From: Pandoraea anapnoica | GTDB taxonomy: Bacteria > Pseudomonadota > Gammaproteobacteria > Burkholderiales > Burkholderiaceae | Direction of reading: 5' to 3' | Assembly (NCBI RefSeq): GCF_902459765.1 | Contig: NZ_CABPSP010000018.1 | Location: 62,001 to 126,000, forward strand | DNA: 64,000 bases | Shown here: positions 40,532 through 51,700 of the stretch, one piece after another | Layout of the letters: each line of letters begins with the position of its first letter | How positions within the stretch are numbered: position 1 is the stretch's first letter | Position numbers and translations under genes: made by a program | Notes under the pieces: generated by a model | The model's database searches: none | The model's input: the letters and a program-made list of their open reading frames with translations, nothing else | Told to the model about the DNA's origin: nothing

Positions 40532-41239
40532 CTAAGACTGCCGCCGCAACGGCCTGCGCAGCGCCCAGATCACACGGGCGCCCAGCAGGCCCGTCACCAC
40601 GATCGCGTAGATCAGCGGCTCGGCAAGATCGTTCTTGCCCGCCTTCATCCACCAGTAGTGCAGGATCGAAAGCACTGCTATCGCATAAATCGCGCGATGC
40701 AGCCGCTGCCAGCGCCGCCCGCCCAGACGACGCATTACCGCGTGCGGTGACGTTATCGCGAGCAACGTTATCAGGACAAACGCCACAAATCCCACCGTGA
40801 TGAAGGGCCGTTTGCCCGTCACGTCGCGCAAAATGCTGGCCCAGTCGAACCATTGGTCTAGCCAGAAATACGTTGCGAAATGCAAGGCGGCGTAGAAGCA
40901 CGCGAATAGCCCGAGCATGCGACGAAATCTCAGCAGCCACGACATGCCTGTCACGCGTCGCACCGGCGTGACGGCGAGGGTGATGCAGAGCATCACGAGC
41001 GTCCACGTCCCAGTCGAACGCGTGATGAATTCGACCGGATTTGCGCCTAGCTGGTCTGTCAGTCCGTAGACCACGAGCCGTAACAGCGGCGCAAGCGCGA
41101 GCAGGAAGACGACGACCTTGGCCCACGGCACCCACCGATTCGGACGGTTCGCTGAACGACTGCCGTTGCGGGCTTTCGGCATCGGGGCAACGTTGCCGGG
41201 TGTCGACGTAGAAGGCAATCGAGAAGGGGATGGCAGCAC
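40532..41239 (-). CDS. msrQ: MsrQ, haem-containing membrane subunit of MsrPQ
   Basis: MsrQ passes electrons from the quinone pool or flavin to MsrP for repair of methionine sulfoxide in the periplasm. The 235-residue protein has about six hydrophobic segments and the haem-ligand histidine regions ACFYAALHFATYFW and WQRLHRAIYAIAVLSILHYWW. The start is uncertain: GTG at 41239 or ATG at 41182. It lies 11 nt after msrP. Confidence 0.92.
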   Translation of the reverse strand: MLPSPSRLPSTSTPGNVAPMPKARNGSRSANRPNRWVPWAKVVVFLLALAPLLRLVVYGLTDQLGANPVEFITRSTGTWTLVMLCITLAVTPVRRVTGMSWLLRFRRMLGLFACFYAALHFATYFWLDQWFDWASILRDVTGKRPFITVGFVAFVLITLLAITSPHAVMRRLGGRRWQRLHRAIYAIAVLSILHYWWMKAGKNDLAEPLIYAIVVTGLLGARVIWALRRPLRRQS

Positions 41240-41250
41240 GGCGCGTCGAC

Positions 41251-42249
41251 TCAGAAGAATTTACGTAAATCCATGCCCTGATACAGGCTGGCGACTTGAT
41301 CGGCGTACCCGTTGAACATCAGCGTCTTGCGCTTGGGCGTGAAGATGCCGCCCTCGCCGATACGGCGCTCCGTCGCCTGACTCCAGCGCGGGTGATCGAC
41401 CTCGGGATTCACGTTCGAATAAAAGCCGTATTCGTTCGACGCCGCGCGATTCCAGCTCGTCTGCGGCATCTTCTCGACGAAACGGATCTTCACGATGGAC
41501 TTGGCGCTCTTGAATCCGTACTTCCACGGCACCACCATGCGCACCGGCGCGCCGTTCTGATTCGGCAGCACTTCGCCGTACAGGCCGAACGTCAACAGCG
41601 AGAGCGGATGCATCGCCTCGTCCATACGTAACCCCTCCACGTACGGCCAGCTCAGTACCGGATATGACAGTCCCGGCATTTGCTTCGGATCGGCCAGCGT
41701 CACGAACTCCACATACCGGGCGTTGCCTGTCGGCTGCACCTGCTTGATGAGCGCTGAGAGCGAGTAGCCGACCCACGGAATCACCATCGACCAGCCCTCG
41801 ACGCAGCGCATCCGATAGACGCGCTCTTCGAGCGGTGCGAGTTTCAGCAACGCATCGAGATCGTAGATCTTCGGCTGCTTGACCTCGCCCTCGATGGCCA
41901 CCTGCCAGGGACGTGGTTTCAGTGTGCCGGCACGACGTGCCGGATCGGACTTGTCGGTGCCGAATTCGTAGAAGTTGTTGTAGGTGGTGACGTCCTTGAT
42001 ATCGGTCGGCTTGTCGGTCACGACGTACTGCGCGTTGCGCGTCGCCGCCAGCCTGGCCAGCCCGGTGCCGGGACTGTCGGCCGCGAAGGCTGCACCGGAC
42101 GGAAGCAAACCGAGTGCCGCACCGCCCATCCCAGTCAAGCCAATGCCGGACGCCTGCAAGAAGCGCCGCCGACCTGTTGCCACTTCCCGCGGCGTGATGC
42201 TGCTCGCCGGGATATCTGCCCCGCGCAGACGCGCTTTGCTCGTACTCAT
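41251..42249 (-). CDS. msrP: MsrP, periplasmic molybdenum methionine-sulfoxide reductase
   Basis: MsrP (YedY) reduces methionine sulfoxides in periplasmic proteins. I start at the ATG at 42249, behind GGGAGGCAGG. The N-terminus has a twin-arginine signal ([16 protein letters not shown]), fitting export of a folded molybdopterin enzyme. The molybdenum-ligating cysteine lies in [10 protein letters not shown]. The product is 332 residues, the normal length. It is the first gene of msrPQ. Confidence 0.95.
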   Translation of the reverse strand: MSTSKARLRGADIPASSITPREVATGRRRFLQASGIGLTGMGGAALGLLPSGAAFAADSPGTGLARLAATRNAQYVVTDKPTDIKDVTTYNNFYEFGTDKSDPARRAGTLKPRPWQVAIEGEVKQPKIYDLDALLKLAPLEERVYRMRCVEGWSMVIPWVGYSLSALIKQVQPTGNARYVEFVTLADPKQMPGLSYPVLSWPYVEGLRMDEAMHPLSLLTFGLYGEVLPNQNGAPVRMVVPWKYGFKSAKSIVKIRFVEKMPQTSWNRAASNEYGFYSNVNPEVDHPRWSQATERRIGEGGIFTPKRKTLMFNGYADQVASLYQGMDLRKFF

Positions 42250-42409
42250 GATGCCTGCCTCCCGAACGTATCCGAGTTGTCTCCACCGACCGACGTGCCC
42301 GCCCAGTTGCGGTCTACGCGCCGCCCAATTGTCACCTATAGGAGATGTGACCGACATCCAAAGAGTGCTGTTCCCTGCGTTGCGTTGTGAAAAATCACAT
42401 ATCAAGATG

Positions 42410-42444
42410 AAAAAAGCCGCCTGCACGTGAGTGAGGCGGCTTTT
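42410..42444 (-). terminator. Rho-independent terminator after ccsB
   Basis: On the minus strand AAAAGCCGCCT and AGGCGGCTTTT pair around an 11-base loop and end in six T residues, about 50 nt after the ccsB stop and well before msrP. Confidence 0.88.
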
Positions 42445-42494
42445 CAAACGCGATGGCCATGCGGTCGCCCCTCGGTGACAGGGGCATCGCGATG

Positions 42495-43679
42495 TCAGAG
42501 CTGTCCGTAACTATGCAGCCCGGAGAGGAACATGTTCACGCCGAGGAAGGCAAACGTCGTGATCAGCAGGCCCGTCAGCGACCACCATGCCGCCACCACA
42601 CCGCGCAGCCCCTTCATCAGGCGCATGTGCAGCCAGGCCGCGTAGTTCAACCAGACGATCAGTGCCCAGGTCTCCTTCGGATCCCAGCTCCAGTAGCCGC
42701 CCCAGGCATCCGCCGCCCACAGCGCCCCGAGAATCGTGGCGATCGTGAAAAACGCGAAACCCACGGCAATCGCCTTGTACATCACGTCGTCGAGCAATTC
42801 GAGCGACGGCAGGCGCGACGAGAAGAATCCGCTGTCGAGCGGCTTGCCATTAGCAGCCAGACGCTTGTTCTCCCCCGACTTGAGCAAGTAGGCCACCGCC
42901 ACCATTGCTGCGAGGGCGAACGTGCCGTAGCCGATGAAGTTCGCGGGCACGTGAATCTTCATCCACCAGCTTTGCAGCGCAGGCACCAGCGGCTGAATTT
43001 CGTAGGCGCTACGCGCCACGCTGTACCAGAGGTTGAAACCGACCGCAGCACTGATCACGAGCAGCACGAACGGGCCGAGCGAGCGCGTCTCGTAGCGCTG
43101 CTCGTAGTACAGATAGAACAGCGACGTAATCAGGCAGAACAGAACAAAGACTTCGTACAGATTCGAGATCGGAATATGGCCGACGTCTGCGCCCACCAGA
43201 TAGGACTCGTACCAGCGCACCATCATGCCGGTGAAGCCGAGCAGCACGGCCGCCCAGCACAGCGAAGAACCGACGCTCGCCCCAAACGGCGAGCGGGCAA
43301 GGAGACCGCCCCAGTAGAAGAGCGTCGACAGGAAGAACAGCGCGCTCATCCACAAAATGGCGGACTGGCTCGACAGGAAGTATTTGAGGAAGAACGCCTG
43401 ATCGGCCCGCGCCAGATCGTGGTGATACATCCCGATGCCAGAGAGCGCGAGAATCGCGATCCCTGCCATCAGCCAGCGCACCGAACGCCAGTGCCAGCCG
43501 AGCAGGGCAAACGTCGGGACGGAGAGCACCAGAATCGTATGCTCGTAATAGTCCATGAAGTGGCCATAACGGTTGAGCGCGAAGCCCGCGCCCATCGCCA
43601 GCGCCAGCGCGAATAACCAGTCGCCGATGCTGCGACGGCGCAGCCACGAGACCTCTGAATAGCCTTGGGATAACTCCAT
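42495..43679 (-). CDS. ccsB: CcsB, system II cytochrome c synthase subunit
   Basis: CcsB (CcsA/ResC type) exports and handles haem for attachment to apocytochromes c together with ResB. The tryptophan-rich haem-binding signature [13 protein letters not shown] is present near the C-terminus, with conserved histidines in [19 protein letters not shown] regions and about eight or more membrane segments. I use the ATG at 43679, with an AAGGTGAG site; an ATG five codons earlier overlaps the resB stop. The product is 394 residues. Confidence 0.94.
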   Translation of the reverse strand: MELSQGYSEVSWLRRRSIGDWLFALALAMGAGFALNRYGHFMDYYEHTILVLSVPTFALLGWHWRSVRWLMAGIAILALSGIGMYHHDLARADQAFFLKYFLSSQSAILWMSALFFLSTLFYWGGLLARSPFGASVGSSLCWAAVLLGFTGMMVRWYESYLVGADVGHIPISNLYEVFVLFCLITSLFYLYYEQRYETRSLGPFVLLVISAAVGFNLWYSVARSAYEIQPLVPALQSWWMKIHVPANFIGYGTFALAAMVAVAYLLKSGENKRLAANGKPLDSGFFSSRLPSLELLDDVMYKAIAVGFAFFTIATILGALWAADAWGGYWSWDPKETWALIVWLNYAAWLHMRLMKGLRGVVAAWWSLTGLLITTFAFLGVNMFLSGLHSYGQL

Positions 43680-43690
43680 CTGTCTCACCT

Positions 43691-45826
43691 TCATCGTTTT
43701 GTGACGATCTCGTTCATCTCCGCCTTCGTGCGGGCGAATTCCTTTTCGAAATCCAGGGTGCGACGCGTCGTCGACACTGCCATCAATACCGAACTGCCAC
43801 CTTCCGGCGTGTCCTTGACCCACAGCCACAGACGCCGCTCGCGCACGTAGAACATCGAGAAGATGCCTAGCACCAGCAGCAAGCTGCCAAGATACACGAT
43901 CTTCTTGCCCGGCGAGCGCGTGAGCTGGAAGACGCTCGCCTGGATCTGCTCGAACGAATCGAGTTGCAGGAACACCGGAGCGTCGTACAGGAAATTGTCG
44001 GACAGCGCGTTAGTGGCCGTGTGCACGAAGCGCTCGGTCTCCGGCGACGGCACCGCCGCCGGCTGCCCCGCTTGCTCGCGCGCGACCTGCCACAGTTGCC
44101 AGATCGTGCCGTCCAGAATGCGACGGAACATGTCGGCCGCACTCGACTGCTGTTCTTGCGGCACCTTCTCATTCACGAACTCGGCAATTGCCTGCAAACC
44201 GCCCGTCGCGTGGCCATTCTTGCTCGCGGGCATCGCACCGGCGAAGAGGTCGAGTTCGCGCTTGGCGCTTTCCTGCAATTGCCCGCGCAACTCGGCTGAC
44301 GTCTGCGACGGCAGCGATTGCATCGCAAACCGGCGAGCCGCTTCGGTCCGCGCACCGTCGTCCTGAAGCGCCGCACGCAGCAACATCCACTGCTTCACGG
44401 AGCCATCGGCATCCGCCGGAATGCGCAGGTACTGGAACGGGCCGTCCGGCGTGTCGCGCACGCCCGTCATGAACACACGCTCGCCGTCTTCCACCAGAAT
44501 CGGCAGCATGTAGTTGCGGTACTCCTTGGCCTGACCGCTGCGGTCGCGCACCTTGTATTGCACCGACGGACCGACGTTTCGCAGATCCTTGCCCACGTCG
44601 GTTCGCGCACCGGAACCCAGTTGCGCCCCCAGTTCGTCACGCAACGATTTACGGGCGACGCCGCGCACGTCGCGCTCGCCGCCACCGTTGCTGATGTTCT
44701 CGACGTTGATGGCGCGGAAGTCGCTGAACTCGACGGTGTAGGCGTCCTTACCTGCAGCGCCGCCGCGCAACTGGGTCGAGCCGCCGATGTCGCCGGAGAA
44801 CGCGAACGGACGATCGGTCGCGCCGCGCATCGGGTAGCCGGTCAGCTTCAACTTGCTGCCGCCATCCTCAAAGCTCGACTGGTAGATCGCCACGCCCTTG
44901 TAGATGAACGGTTCGTTGACCTTGACCGTCGCGTCCATCGACTTGCCGGTTTCGGGGTCCGTCACCACGATGTCGCTGGCGAACAGCTTCGGCATGCCCG
45001 TCGAGTAATAGTCGACGTGGAATTTCTTCAGTTCGATGGAGAACGGCAGATCCTGCACGACCGAGCCGTCCTGAAAATTCAGAATTGCCGTGGTGGATTT
45101 ACCGCCTTCCGGTACGAATGCGTAGCCGCGAAACGCGGGGTTGTTCGCCGACAAACGATGATTCTCGGGAATCTGTGCGATGACGGCATTGCCTTGCAGC
45201 GGCGACTTGCCGAACAGCGCCATCTGGACGCGAATCAGCAGGTCGCTGTCGACCAGACCACCCAGACAGATGATTACGATGGCGCTGTGCGCAAAGATGT
45301 AGCCGATCTTGTTGATGGCGCCGACCTTGGCGGCCACCAGCGTCGCCCCTTCGCGCTCGCGCACGACGAAGCGGTAACCGCGATGTCCGAGATAGCCCGT
45401 TACACGCTTGAGCAGATCCGTGCGCGAGAGGGGACCGGCGTACTCGGCCTTGTGACCGAACGCGCGCAAACTCCCTTCGCGCACGTGATCGCGCCAGCTG
45501 CGGATATCCGCGATCATCTTCGGCGCATTGCGCACGATGCACAGCGTCGTGGACGCCATCAGGAAAAAGAGGATCAGCAGGAACCACCACGAGCTGTACA
45601 CCGTGTACAGGCCGAGCGAGCGGAAAACGTCGGCCCAGAACGGACCGAACTGGTTGACGTAATTGGGGTAAGGGTCGCCCTGCTTGAGCACGGTGCCGAC
45701 GATGCTGGCAATCGCGAGCACAGTCAGCAGACTGATGGCGAAACGCATCGAACTGACAAGCTCGACGCCATCGCGCACCCAGCGCTGCGCTCCCTTGATC
45801 TGCATACCCGAGGTACTGATGCTCAT
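43691..45826 (-). CDS. resB: ResB (Ccs1), system II cytochrome c synthase subunit
   Basis: ResB works with CcsB to ligate haem to periplasmic apocytochromes. The 711-residue protein has three N-terminal hydrophobic segments (MRFAISLLTVLAIASIVGTV, then WWFLLILFFLMASTTLCIV), a fourth near IFAHSAIVIICLGGLV with its conserved histidine, a large periplasmic domain and a final segment near IVYLGSLLLVLGIFSMFYV. I start at the ATG at 45826; an upstream GTG would fall inside a terminator-like hairpin. That hairpin leaves only 15 nt before the start codon. Confidence 0.94.
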   Translation of the reverse strand: MSISTSGMQIKGAQRWVRDGVELVSSMRFAISLLTVLAIASIVGTVLKQGDPYPNYVNQFGPFWADVFRSLGLYTVYSSWWFLLILFFLMASTTLCIVRNAPKMIADIRSWRDHVREGSLRAFGHKAEYAGPLSRTDLLKRVTGYLGHRGYRFVVREREGATLVAAKVGAINKIGYIFAHSAIVIICLGGLVDSDLLIRVQMALFGKSPLQGNAVIAQIPENHRLSANNPAFRGYAFVPEGGKSTTAILNFQDGSVVQDLPFSIELKKFHVDYYSTGMPKLFASDIVVTDPETGKSMDATVKVNEPFIYKGVAIYQSSFEDGGSKLKLTGYPMRGATDRPFAFSGDIGGSTQLRGGAAGKDAYTVEFSDFRAINVENISNGGGERDVRGVARKSLRDELGAQLGSGARTDVGKDLRNVGPSVQYKVRDRSGQAKEYRNYMLPILVEDGERVFMTGVRDTPDGPFQYLRIPADADGSVKQWMLLRAALQDDGARTEAARRFAMQSLPSQTSAELRGQLQESAKRELDLFAGAMPASKNGHATGGLQAIAEFVNEKVPQEQQSSAADMFRRILDGTIWQLWQVAREQAGQPAAVPSPETERFVHTATNALSDNFLYDAPVFLQLDSFEQIQASVFQLTRSPGKKIVYLGSLLLVLGIFSMFYVRERRLWLWVKDTPEGGSSVLMAVSTTRRTLDFEKEFARTKAEMNEIVTKR

Positions 45827-45841
45827 CCTGTTTCCGACAAC

Positions 45842-45878
45842 AAAAAAGGGCGGGGACGCGTATCTCACGCGCCCGCCA
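45842..45878 (-). terminator. Terminator-like hairpin immediately before resB
   Basis: On the minus strand GGCGGGCGCG and CGCGTCCCCGCC form a long imperfect stem and are followed by six T residues. The T tract stops 15 nt before the resB ATG, so the hairpin either ends the cytochrome gene transcript or attenuates resB. A second small stem CCCTGAC/GTCAGGG (45956-45980) lies closer to the cytochrome stop codon. Confidence 0.75.
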
Positions 45879-46001
45879 CCCTGTGTATGCTAAACCAGTT
45901 ACCCCCGGTCGCTCTGCGGCACCGTAGCGGGTTTCGTTATAAGTCAGCGAATATACCCTGACGTTCACATGATGTCAGGGCAGGGCTCCCGATCATCACG
46001 C

Positions 46002-46658
46002 TTAGCGCAGACCGGCCACGTAATCGGAGACGGCCTTGATTTCCTTATCCGACAGGCGTCCGCCGATCGTATGCATCGGCGCGTTGTTGCCGCGCGTCTC
46101 GTTACGGAACGCGATGAGTTGTGCCTCGGTGTATTCCGCCCATTGCCCGGACAGGCGTGGGTATTGCGACGGCATACCGGCACCGGTCGGGCCGTGGCAT
46201 GACGCGCACGCCGGCACGCCCTTCTCCGCGATACCGCCACGATAGATCTTCTCGCCGAGCGGCACGGTGTCCTTGTTGCGGGCGACGCCCGGTTTCTCGG
46301 TCTGTGAGGCGAAGTAAGCGGACACGTTGCGCATGTCCTGCTCGTTCAATGCCGCGACCATGCCGGCCATAATGGGGTTGTTGCGTGCCGGGGTCTTGCC
46401 GGGCTGCGCCTTGAAGTCGACGAGCTGCTTGTAGAGATATTCGGCATGCTGACCGGCCAGCTTCGGATAAGCGCCGCCGGGGCTATTGCCATCTGCCGCG
46501 TGGCAGGCCGCACACACCTGCGTGGCGATGGCCTGTCCCCGAGCCAGGTCGGGTTTTGCGGGCGTCTGAGGCTCGGCGGCTTGTGTTGCACCGCTCAGAA
46601 GAATGCATGCCAGCGCCAACGGTGTTGCAGCGAGAGACTTCCACACTCCTCGGTTCAT
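46002..46658 (-). CDS. Dihaem cytochrome c (c4 type)
   Basis: This periplasmic electron carrier has a signal peptide ending near TQAAE and two CxxCH haem sites, CAACH (about 49-53) and CASCH (about 150-154). The two domains have the methionine ligands expected for c4 (NPIMAGMVAAL and NAPMHTIGGRL regions). I start at the ATG at 46658, giving 218 residues. It lies upstream of resB and ccsB, which mature it, and diverges from engB. Confidence 0.93.
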   Translation of the reverse strand: MNRGVWKSLAATPLALACILLSGATQAAEPQTPAKPDLARGQAIATQVCAACHAADGNSPGGAYPKLAGQHAEYLYKQLVDFKAQPGKTPARNNPIMAGMVAALNEQDMRNVSAYFASQTEKPGVARNKDTVPLGEKIYRGGIAEKGVPACASCHGPTGAGMPSQYPRLSGQWAEYTEAQLIAFRNETRGNNAPMHTIGGRLSDKEIKAVSDYVAGLR

Positions 46659-46955
46659 TCGCACACCTTATATCTGTTTTGTCGGGAAATCGGTCGTTCG
46701 AACTCACCGTCCGACGCCGCGTTTCTCCTCCAACCTCACGGCGCGCGAGACGTTCGGGCAAGCCTTGGCAAGGCCAAGGTTAACTTTCATATTGTACAAT
46801 AAAGACTTTCCCCGGCTTTAGGGGATTTCCATGTAGAAGGCCGCAGAACGGGGCTTCCCGGCCTGTCGCCGGTGAGTGTTCAACCCACCGTCTTGCGTGC
46901 CTGCGCCCGCGTTGCAGCCCGATTCCAGTGGCTGCGGCGCTCCCCGGTTTCCGTC

Positions 46956-47624
46956 ATGTCCCTACTTCATCAAGCCCGCTTCTTTACGACCGTCAATCAT
47001 CTGCGCGACCTGCCGCCTACGGCCGTGCCCGAGGTCGCCTTCGCGGGTCGCTCGAACGCGGGCAAATCCAGCGCGCTCAACATCCTCTGCAATCAGAAGC
47101 GGCTGGCCTTCTCGAGCAAGACGCCGGGCCGCACGCAGCACATCAACTATTTCGAGATCGCCCACCTCGAACACCTTTACGGCTACCTCGTCGATCTGCC
47201 GGGGTACGGCTATGCCGAGGTTGGTGGCGGTGTGAAGGTGCACTGGCAACAGCTCCTTGGCGACTACCTCGTCCAGCGTCCGCAATTGCGCGGCCTCGTG
47301 CTGGTGATGGACTCGCGCCGCCCGTTCACGGACCTCGATTGCGAACTGATCGACTGGTTCATGCCGACCGGACGTCCGATCCATGCCCTGCTGACGAAAG
47401 CCGACAAGCTGACGCGTCAGGAAGCCACGAACGTGTTGCGAGAGACTCAGAAACGTTTGTCCGCACTGCCGCGCACCGATGGGCTGCCGTCCGATGATCC
47501 GACGATTGCGCCGCAATTCACGGCACAGCTTTTCTCGTCGCTCAAGCGCACCGGCGTCGACGCGGCGCAGCGCATGCTCGAAGACTGGCTCGCCATTCCG
47601 GCGCGCGAGAAGGCCAAAAAGTAA
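46956..47624 (+). CDS. engB: EngB (YihA/YsxC) ribosome-biogenesis GTPase
   Basis: EngB is an essential GTPase for assembly of the large ribosomal subunit. G motifs are clear: GRSNAGKSS, the PGRTQHIN switch, [10 protein letters not shown] and TKADK. I start at the ATG at 46956 ([16 protein letters not shown]), which matches relatives, giving 222 residues; the frame is open upstream to a GTG at 46872. A TACAAT within a perfect 10-bp palindrome (46791-46800) might be part of its promoter. It diverges from the cytochrome c4 gene. Confidence 0.94.
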   Translation: MSLLHQARFFTTVNHLRDLPPTAVPEVAFAGRSNAGKSSALNILCNQKRLAFSSKTPGRTQHINYFEIAHLEHLYGYLVDLPGYGYAEVGGGVKVHWQQLLGDYLVQRPQLRGLVLVMDSRRPFTDLDCELIDWFMPTGRPIHALLTKADKLTRQEATNVLRETQKRLSALPRTDGLPSDDPTIAPQFTAQLFSSLKRTGVDAAQRMLEDWLAIPAREKAKK

Positions 47625-47874
47625 ACGCCGGTCCGCGGACCGCACGCGGGTCCAGTTTCCAAAGGTAGACGTTCGGCACCCCGGCCGTGCGCGACAAATC
47701 GTCGCGGCGCAGGCGTGCGGGTGACCGACGTTTAGAGATCGTCACAGGGAAATCGATGGGGTCGACGCGGCGAGCCGCCGTATCGGCCAAACGGATGATG
47801 TCTGCGTGAACTCACCGGAAAGCGAGACGATCCGGGAGGTTGCCGTGCCGTTATGACACGATTCGAGCGCACAT

Positions 47875-47906
47875 AAAAAAACCGCCGTGTAGGCACGGCG
47901 GGTTTA
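47875..47906. terminator. Terminator in the engB-hemB gap
   Basis: CCGCCGTG and CACGGCGG pair around a four-base loop. The plus strand continues GTTTAAAT and the minus strand has seven T residues, so it can act in both directions. It probably ends the engB transcript. Apart from this hairpin and a 15-bp palindrome, the 47625-48161 gap (537 bp) shows no gene I can support. Confidence 0.6.
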
Positions 47907-47986
47907 AATAAGCCTTATCGTAGAACGACAGGCGCCCGCTCAGGGAGGAGAAGCGGGGGACGTCACACGCAGTGCGAACATCCGGT

Positions 47987-48001
47987 TGGTATGATATACC
48001 A
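47987..48001 (+). promoter_or_regulatory. 15-bp palindrome upstream of hemB, possible operator or promoter part
   Basis: TGGTAT-GAT-ATACCA is a perfect inverted repeat and contains TATGAT, a possible -10 box. It lies about 160 nt before the hemB start codon. No good -35 box is visible. Confidence 0.35.
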
Positions 48002-48065
48002 TGCGTTCGAAAGTTTCCCGGCAAGCGCCCTTTTTTGCGCGCCTTCCCTCTTACGGAATCGTTGA

Positions 48066-49160
<1,095 letters not shown>

Positions 49161-49208
49161 GGCATTTCGCTGGGCGCTAGTCGCGTCGGATCGATTCGGG
49201 TCGGTGCC

Positions 49209-51116
49209 TCAGGCAGCCGGCCCGAATGCTTTTTCGAGGCTTCGCAAGAACAGATCGGCTGACTGCGCGCCGATCACGCGCGTTCCGGTGACTTCCTTGC
49301 CAGTGCCATCAAAGAAGATAATGCCGGGTGGCCCGAACAATCCGAAGCGCTTGAGTAGCGCCTGATCGTCTGCATTGTTGGCCGTGACGTCAGCCTGAAC
49401 GAGCACCACTTGATCGAGACGGGCTTTCACGCGCGGATCCGTAAAAACGAAACGTTCCATCTCCTTGCAACTGATGCACCAGTCCGCATAGAAGTCGAAC
49501 ATCACCGGACGCCCGGCGCTCGCCACCACCTGATCCAGCTCCGCCACACTACGAACGCGCTGGAATTTCACGCCTTCTACAGCGGGCGCGCCAGCATTGG
49601 CACTGCCCGACGCCACGGTCGACAGGCCCGCCAGCGGCGCTAACGGATCACGCGCTCCGGCGGCCGCACCAACGAGCGCTACGGCCCCCAACAGGGCCAC
49701 GGCAACGCCGAGGCCTTTCAAAAGACGTCGCGCACCGCTAACCCCATCGGGCAAATTGTCGAACACGCGCATAAACGTGGCGGCGACCAGCAGGAGAACG
49801 CCCGCGCCGAGAAGCAAAACCGGCGGCGACAACAGGGGACGAACGATCCACAGCGCAACCCCGAGCAGCAGGAAACCAAAGAAACGCTTCACGCCGTCCA
49901 TCCATGCGCCCGCGCGAGGCAGCAACGTGCCCCCGCCACCGGCAAGGATCACAAGCGGTAGTCCCATCCCCAGCGACAGCGCAAAGAGTGTCGCACCACC
50001 GAAAACGGCATCCCCGGTTTTGGCGATGAACGCCAACGCTGCTGCCAGGGGGGCCGTCACGCAGGGACTGACGATCAGCCCGGACAGCACCCCCATCGTT
50101 GCCGCACCGACCCACTGCCCCGACTGCTGCTTGCGCGCGGCATTATCGATCCGGTCGCGCAGCGCGGCAGGCAACTGGATCTCGTACATCCCAAACATCG
50201 AAAGGGACAAGACCACCATTAGCAACGCGAACAGGGCAAGCACCCAGGGGGCCTGCAAGAAGGCAATCAGGCCCTGCCCGAGCAGTCCGGCGGCCACACC
50301 AATGACGGTGTTCACAATGGCCATACCGAGGACGTACGCGATGGCCAGACGCACTGCCTTCCCACGACTGGCTTCCTGTCCCGCGACGATCGACAGGAGG
50401 ATTGGGACCATCGGCAAAACGCACGGGGTGAAGGCGAGCCCGAGGCCTAGCACGAAGAAAATCCCCAAAGCCAATGCAAAGCTGCCGCCCGAGAGAATCC
50501 GTTCCGCCTCGTTGTAGTCGTTGCGCGCGGACAGCCATCCGCCTGCTGAGCCACCGGTGGGGGAGACGACGGAAGCACTTCCGGCCCCCTGCGCACCACC
50601 GCCCAGCAATGCCTGAGTCGCCGGGCCGACAGAGGAACCGGCGCTGGAAGCGCCACCACCGCCATTGCCAACCGCCGCGGCGGAAATCTTCAGCGGTTTG
50701 TCCATCGGCGGATAGCACAGGCCTTTGTCTGCGCATCCCTGCATCGTGACGTTCAGCGTAAACGGCCTGCTCGCCTGATCGACCGGAATCCGGACATCGA
50801 TCGGCTCGTGATACACCTCCATGTCCTTACCGAAGGTGTCGTCGTGCTTGACCTCGCCTTTCGGAAACACCGGCGTACCGAGTTTGACGGCGGGGTTATC
50901 CGCGGCGAAGGCGAACCGTTCACGATAGAGGTAGTACCCCTTCGCAACGTCGAAACGCAGCACCACGACCCCGGGCTGTTCCGATTTCGACGCCTTGAAG
51001 GCGACGTCAGGGTCGAGGAAGTCGTCCGCTGCATGGGCACGGCCCACGCCCAACGTCAGCATGATCGCCAGCATGGTCAGCGCAAGTATCCAGAGTCGCT
51101 GGACACGATTCGGCAT
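49209..51116 (-). CDS. dsbD: Thiol:disulfide interchange protein DsbD
   Basis: DsbD carries electrons from cytoplasmic thioredoxin to periplasmic DsbC and cytochrome maturation proteins. The N-terminal domain has its cysteine pair in CADKGLCYPP; the membrane domain has TPCVLPMVPI and SPCVTAPLAAAL; the C-terminal thioredoxin domain has DWCISCKEME. I start at the ATG at 51116 (MPNRVQRLWILALTM) with a GGGGAG site and a normal signal peptide ending near AHA, giving 635 residues. An upstream ATG at 51182, overlapping the cutA stop, is the alternative. Confidence 0.95.
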   Translation of the reverse strand: MPNRVQRLWILALTMLAIMLTLGVGRAHAADDFLDPDVAFKASKSEQPGVVVLRFDVAKGYYLYRERFAFAADNPAVKLGTPVFPKGEVKHDDTFGKDMEVYHEPIDVRIPVDQASRPFTLNVTMQGCADKGLCYPPMDKPLKISAAAVGNGGGGASSAGSSVGPATQALLGGGAQGAGSASVVSPTGGSAGGWLSARNDYNEAERILSGGSFALALGIFFVLGLGLAFTPCVLPMVPILLSIVAGQEASRGKAVRLAIAYVLGMAIVNTVIGVAAGLLGQGLIAFLQAPWVLALFALLMVVLSLSMFGMYEIQLPAALRDRIDNAARKQQSGQWVGAATMGVLSGLIVSPCVTAPLAAALAFIAKTGDAVFGGATLFALSLGMGLPLVILAGGGGTLLPRAGAWMDGVKRFFGFLLLGVALWIVRPLLSPPVLLLGAGVLLLVAATFMRVFDNLPDGVSGARRLLKGLGVAVALLGAVALVGAAAGARDPLAPLAGLSTVASGSANAGAPAVEGVKFQRVRSVAELDQVVASAGRPVMFDFYADWCISCKEMERFVFTDPRVKARLDQVVLVQADVTANNADDQALLKRFGLFGPPGIIFFDGTGKEVTGTRVIGAQSADLFLRSLEKAFGPAA

Positions 51117-51174
51117 CGTTGCTCCCCGGGTGCCGCCAGAACCCGCTAATCCCGGCCCGACCAACGTCGTTACA

Positions 51175-51507
51175 TCAAACATGCAGTTCCCCCCGCGTTT
51201 CTTCCTCGACCCATCGCGCGTAAGCCGGCAGTGCCGCCGTGGCAGGCCACGCCACAATCTCCGGGACGTCGTATGGATGGTGTTCTTTGATGTACTGCTC
51301 CAGCGCACCATAACGCGCGGCAGTCGTCTTGATCATGAGCGGCACTTCCACGCTCGTCTCACGCTTGCCCTGCCAGCGATAACTCGATCGCACCGGCGCC
51401 ATTTGTTGCACGCAGGCCGCCAGACGTCCGGCAAGCATGCCGTCGATGGCGACTTCTGCGCTGGCCTCGTCAGGAAATGTCGTCATGACGATGAGAAGGG
51501 CGTCCAT
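51175..51507 (-). CDS. cutA: CutA, divalent-ion tolerance protein
   Basis: CutA is a small trimeric protein linked to copper and other divalent-metal tolerance, often next to dsbD. The 110-residue product has the family motifs VMTTFPDEASAEVAI, LAACVQQMAPVRSSYRW and HPYDVPEIVAWP. I start at the ATG at 51507; the in-frame region upstream is unlike the family. Its end nearly touches dsbD, suggesting one transcript. Confidence 0.94.
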   Translation of the reverse strand: MDALLIVMTTFPDEASAEVAIDGMLAGRLAACVQQMAPVRSSYRWQGKRETSVEVPLMIKTTAARYGALEQYIKEHHPYDVPEIVAWPATAALPAYARWVEEETRGELHV

Positions 51508-51628
51508 GGTGTGCTGTAGACCGTTCAAGCATGAGAGGTGTTCACTGTACACCGACACCGGTAAAGATGTGTGCGGCGACAACGATTTCCGGACTGGTGC
51601 TGATGCCTGCTCGGACGATGCCCAAAAC

Positions 51629-51656
51629 AAAAAAAGCCAGGTCAATGACCTGGCTT
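51629..51656 (-). terminator. Rho-independent terminator of the alpha operon
   Basis: On the minus strand AAGCCAGGTC and GACCTGGCTT pair around a three-base loop and are followed by seven T residues, 45 nt after the rplQ stop codon. Confidence 0.92.
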
Positions 51657-51700
51657 CTTTCTACGGCTGACGGTCTTCAAAAGACCGTTGCGCGAATCGC

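Noticed and set aside
44318-45961. 547-codon plus-strand frame over resB
   Set aside because: It is antisense to a gene with clear membrane segments and a conserved family pattern, and has no motif of its own.
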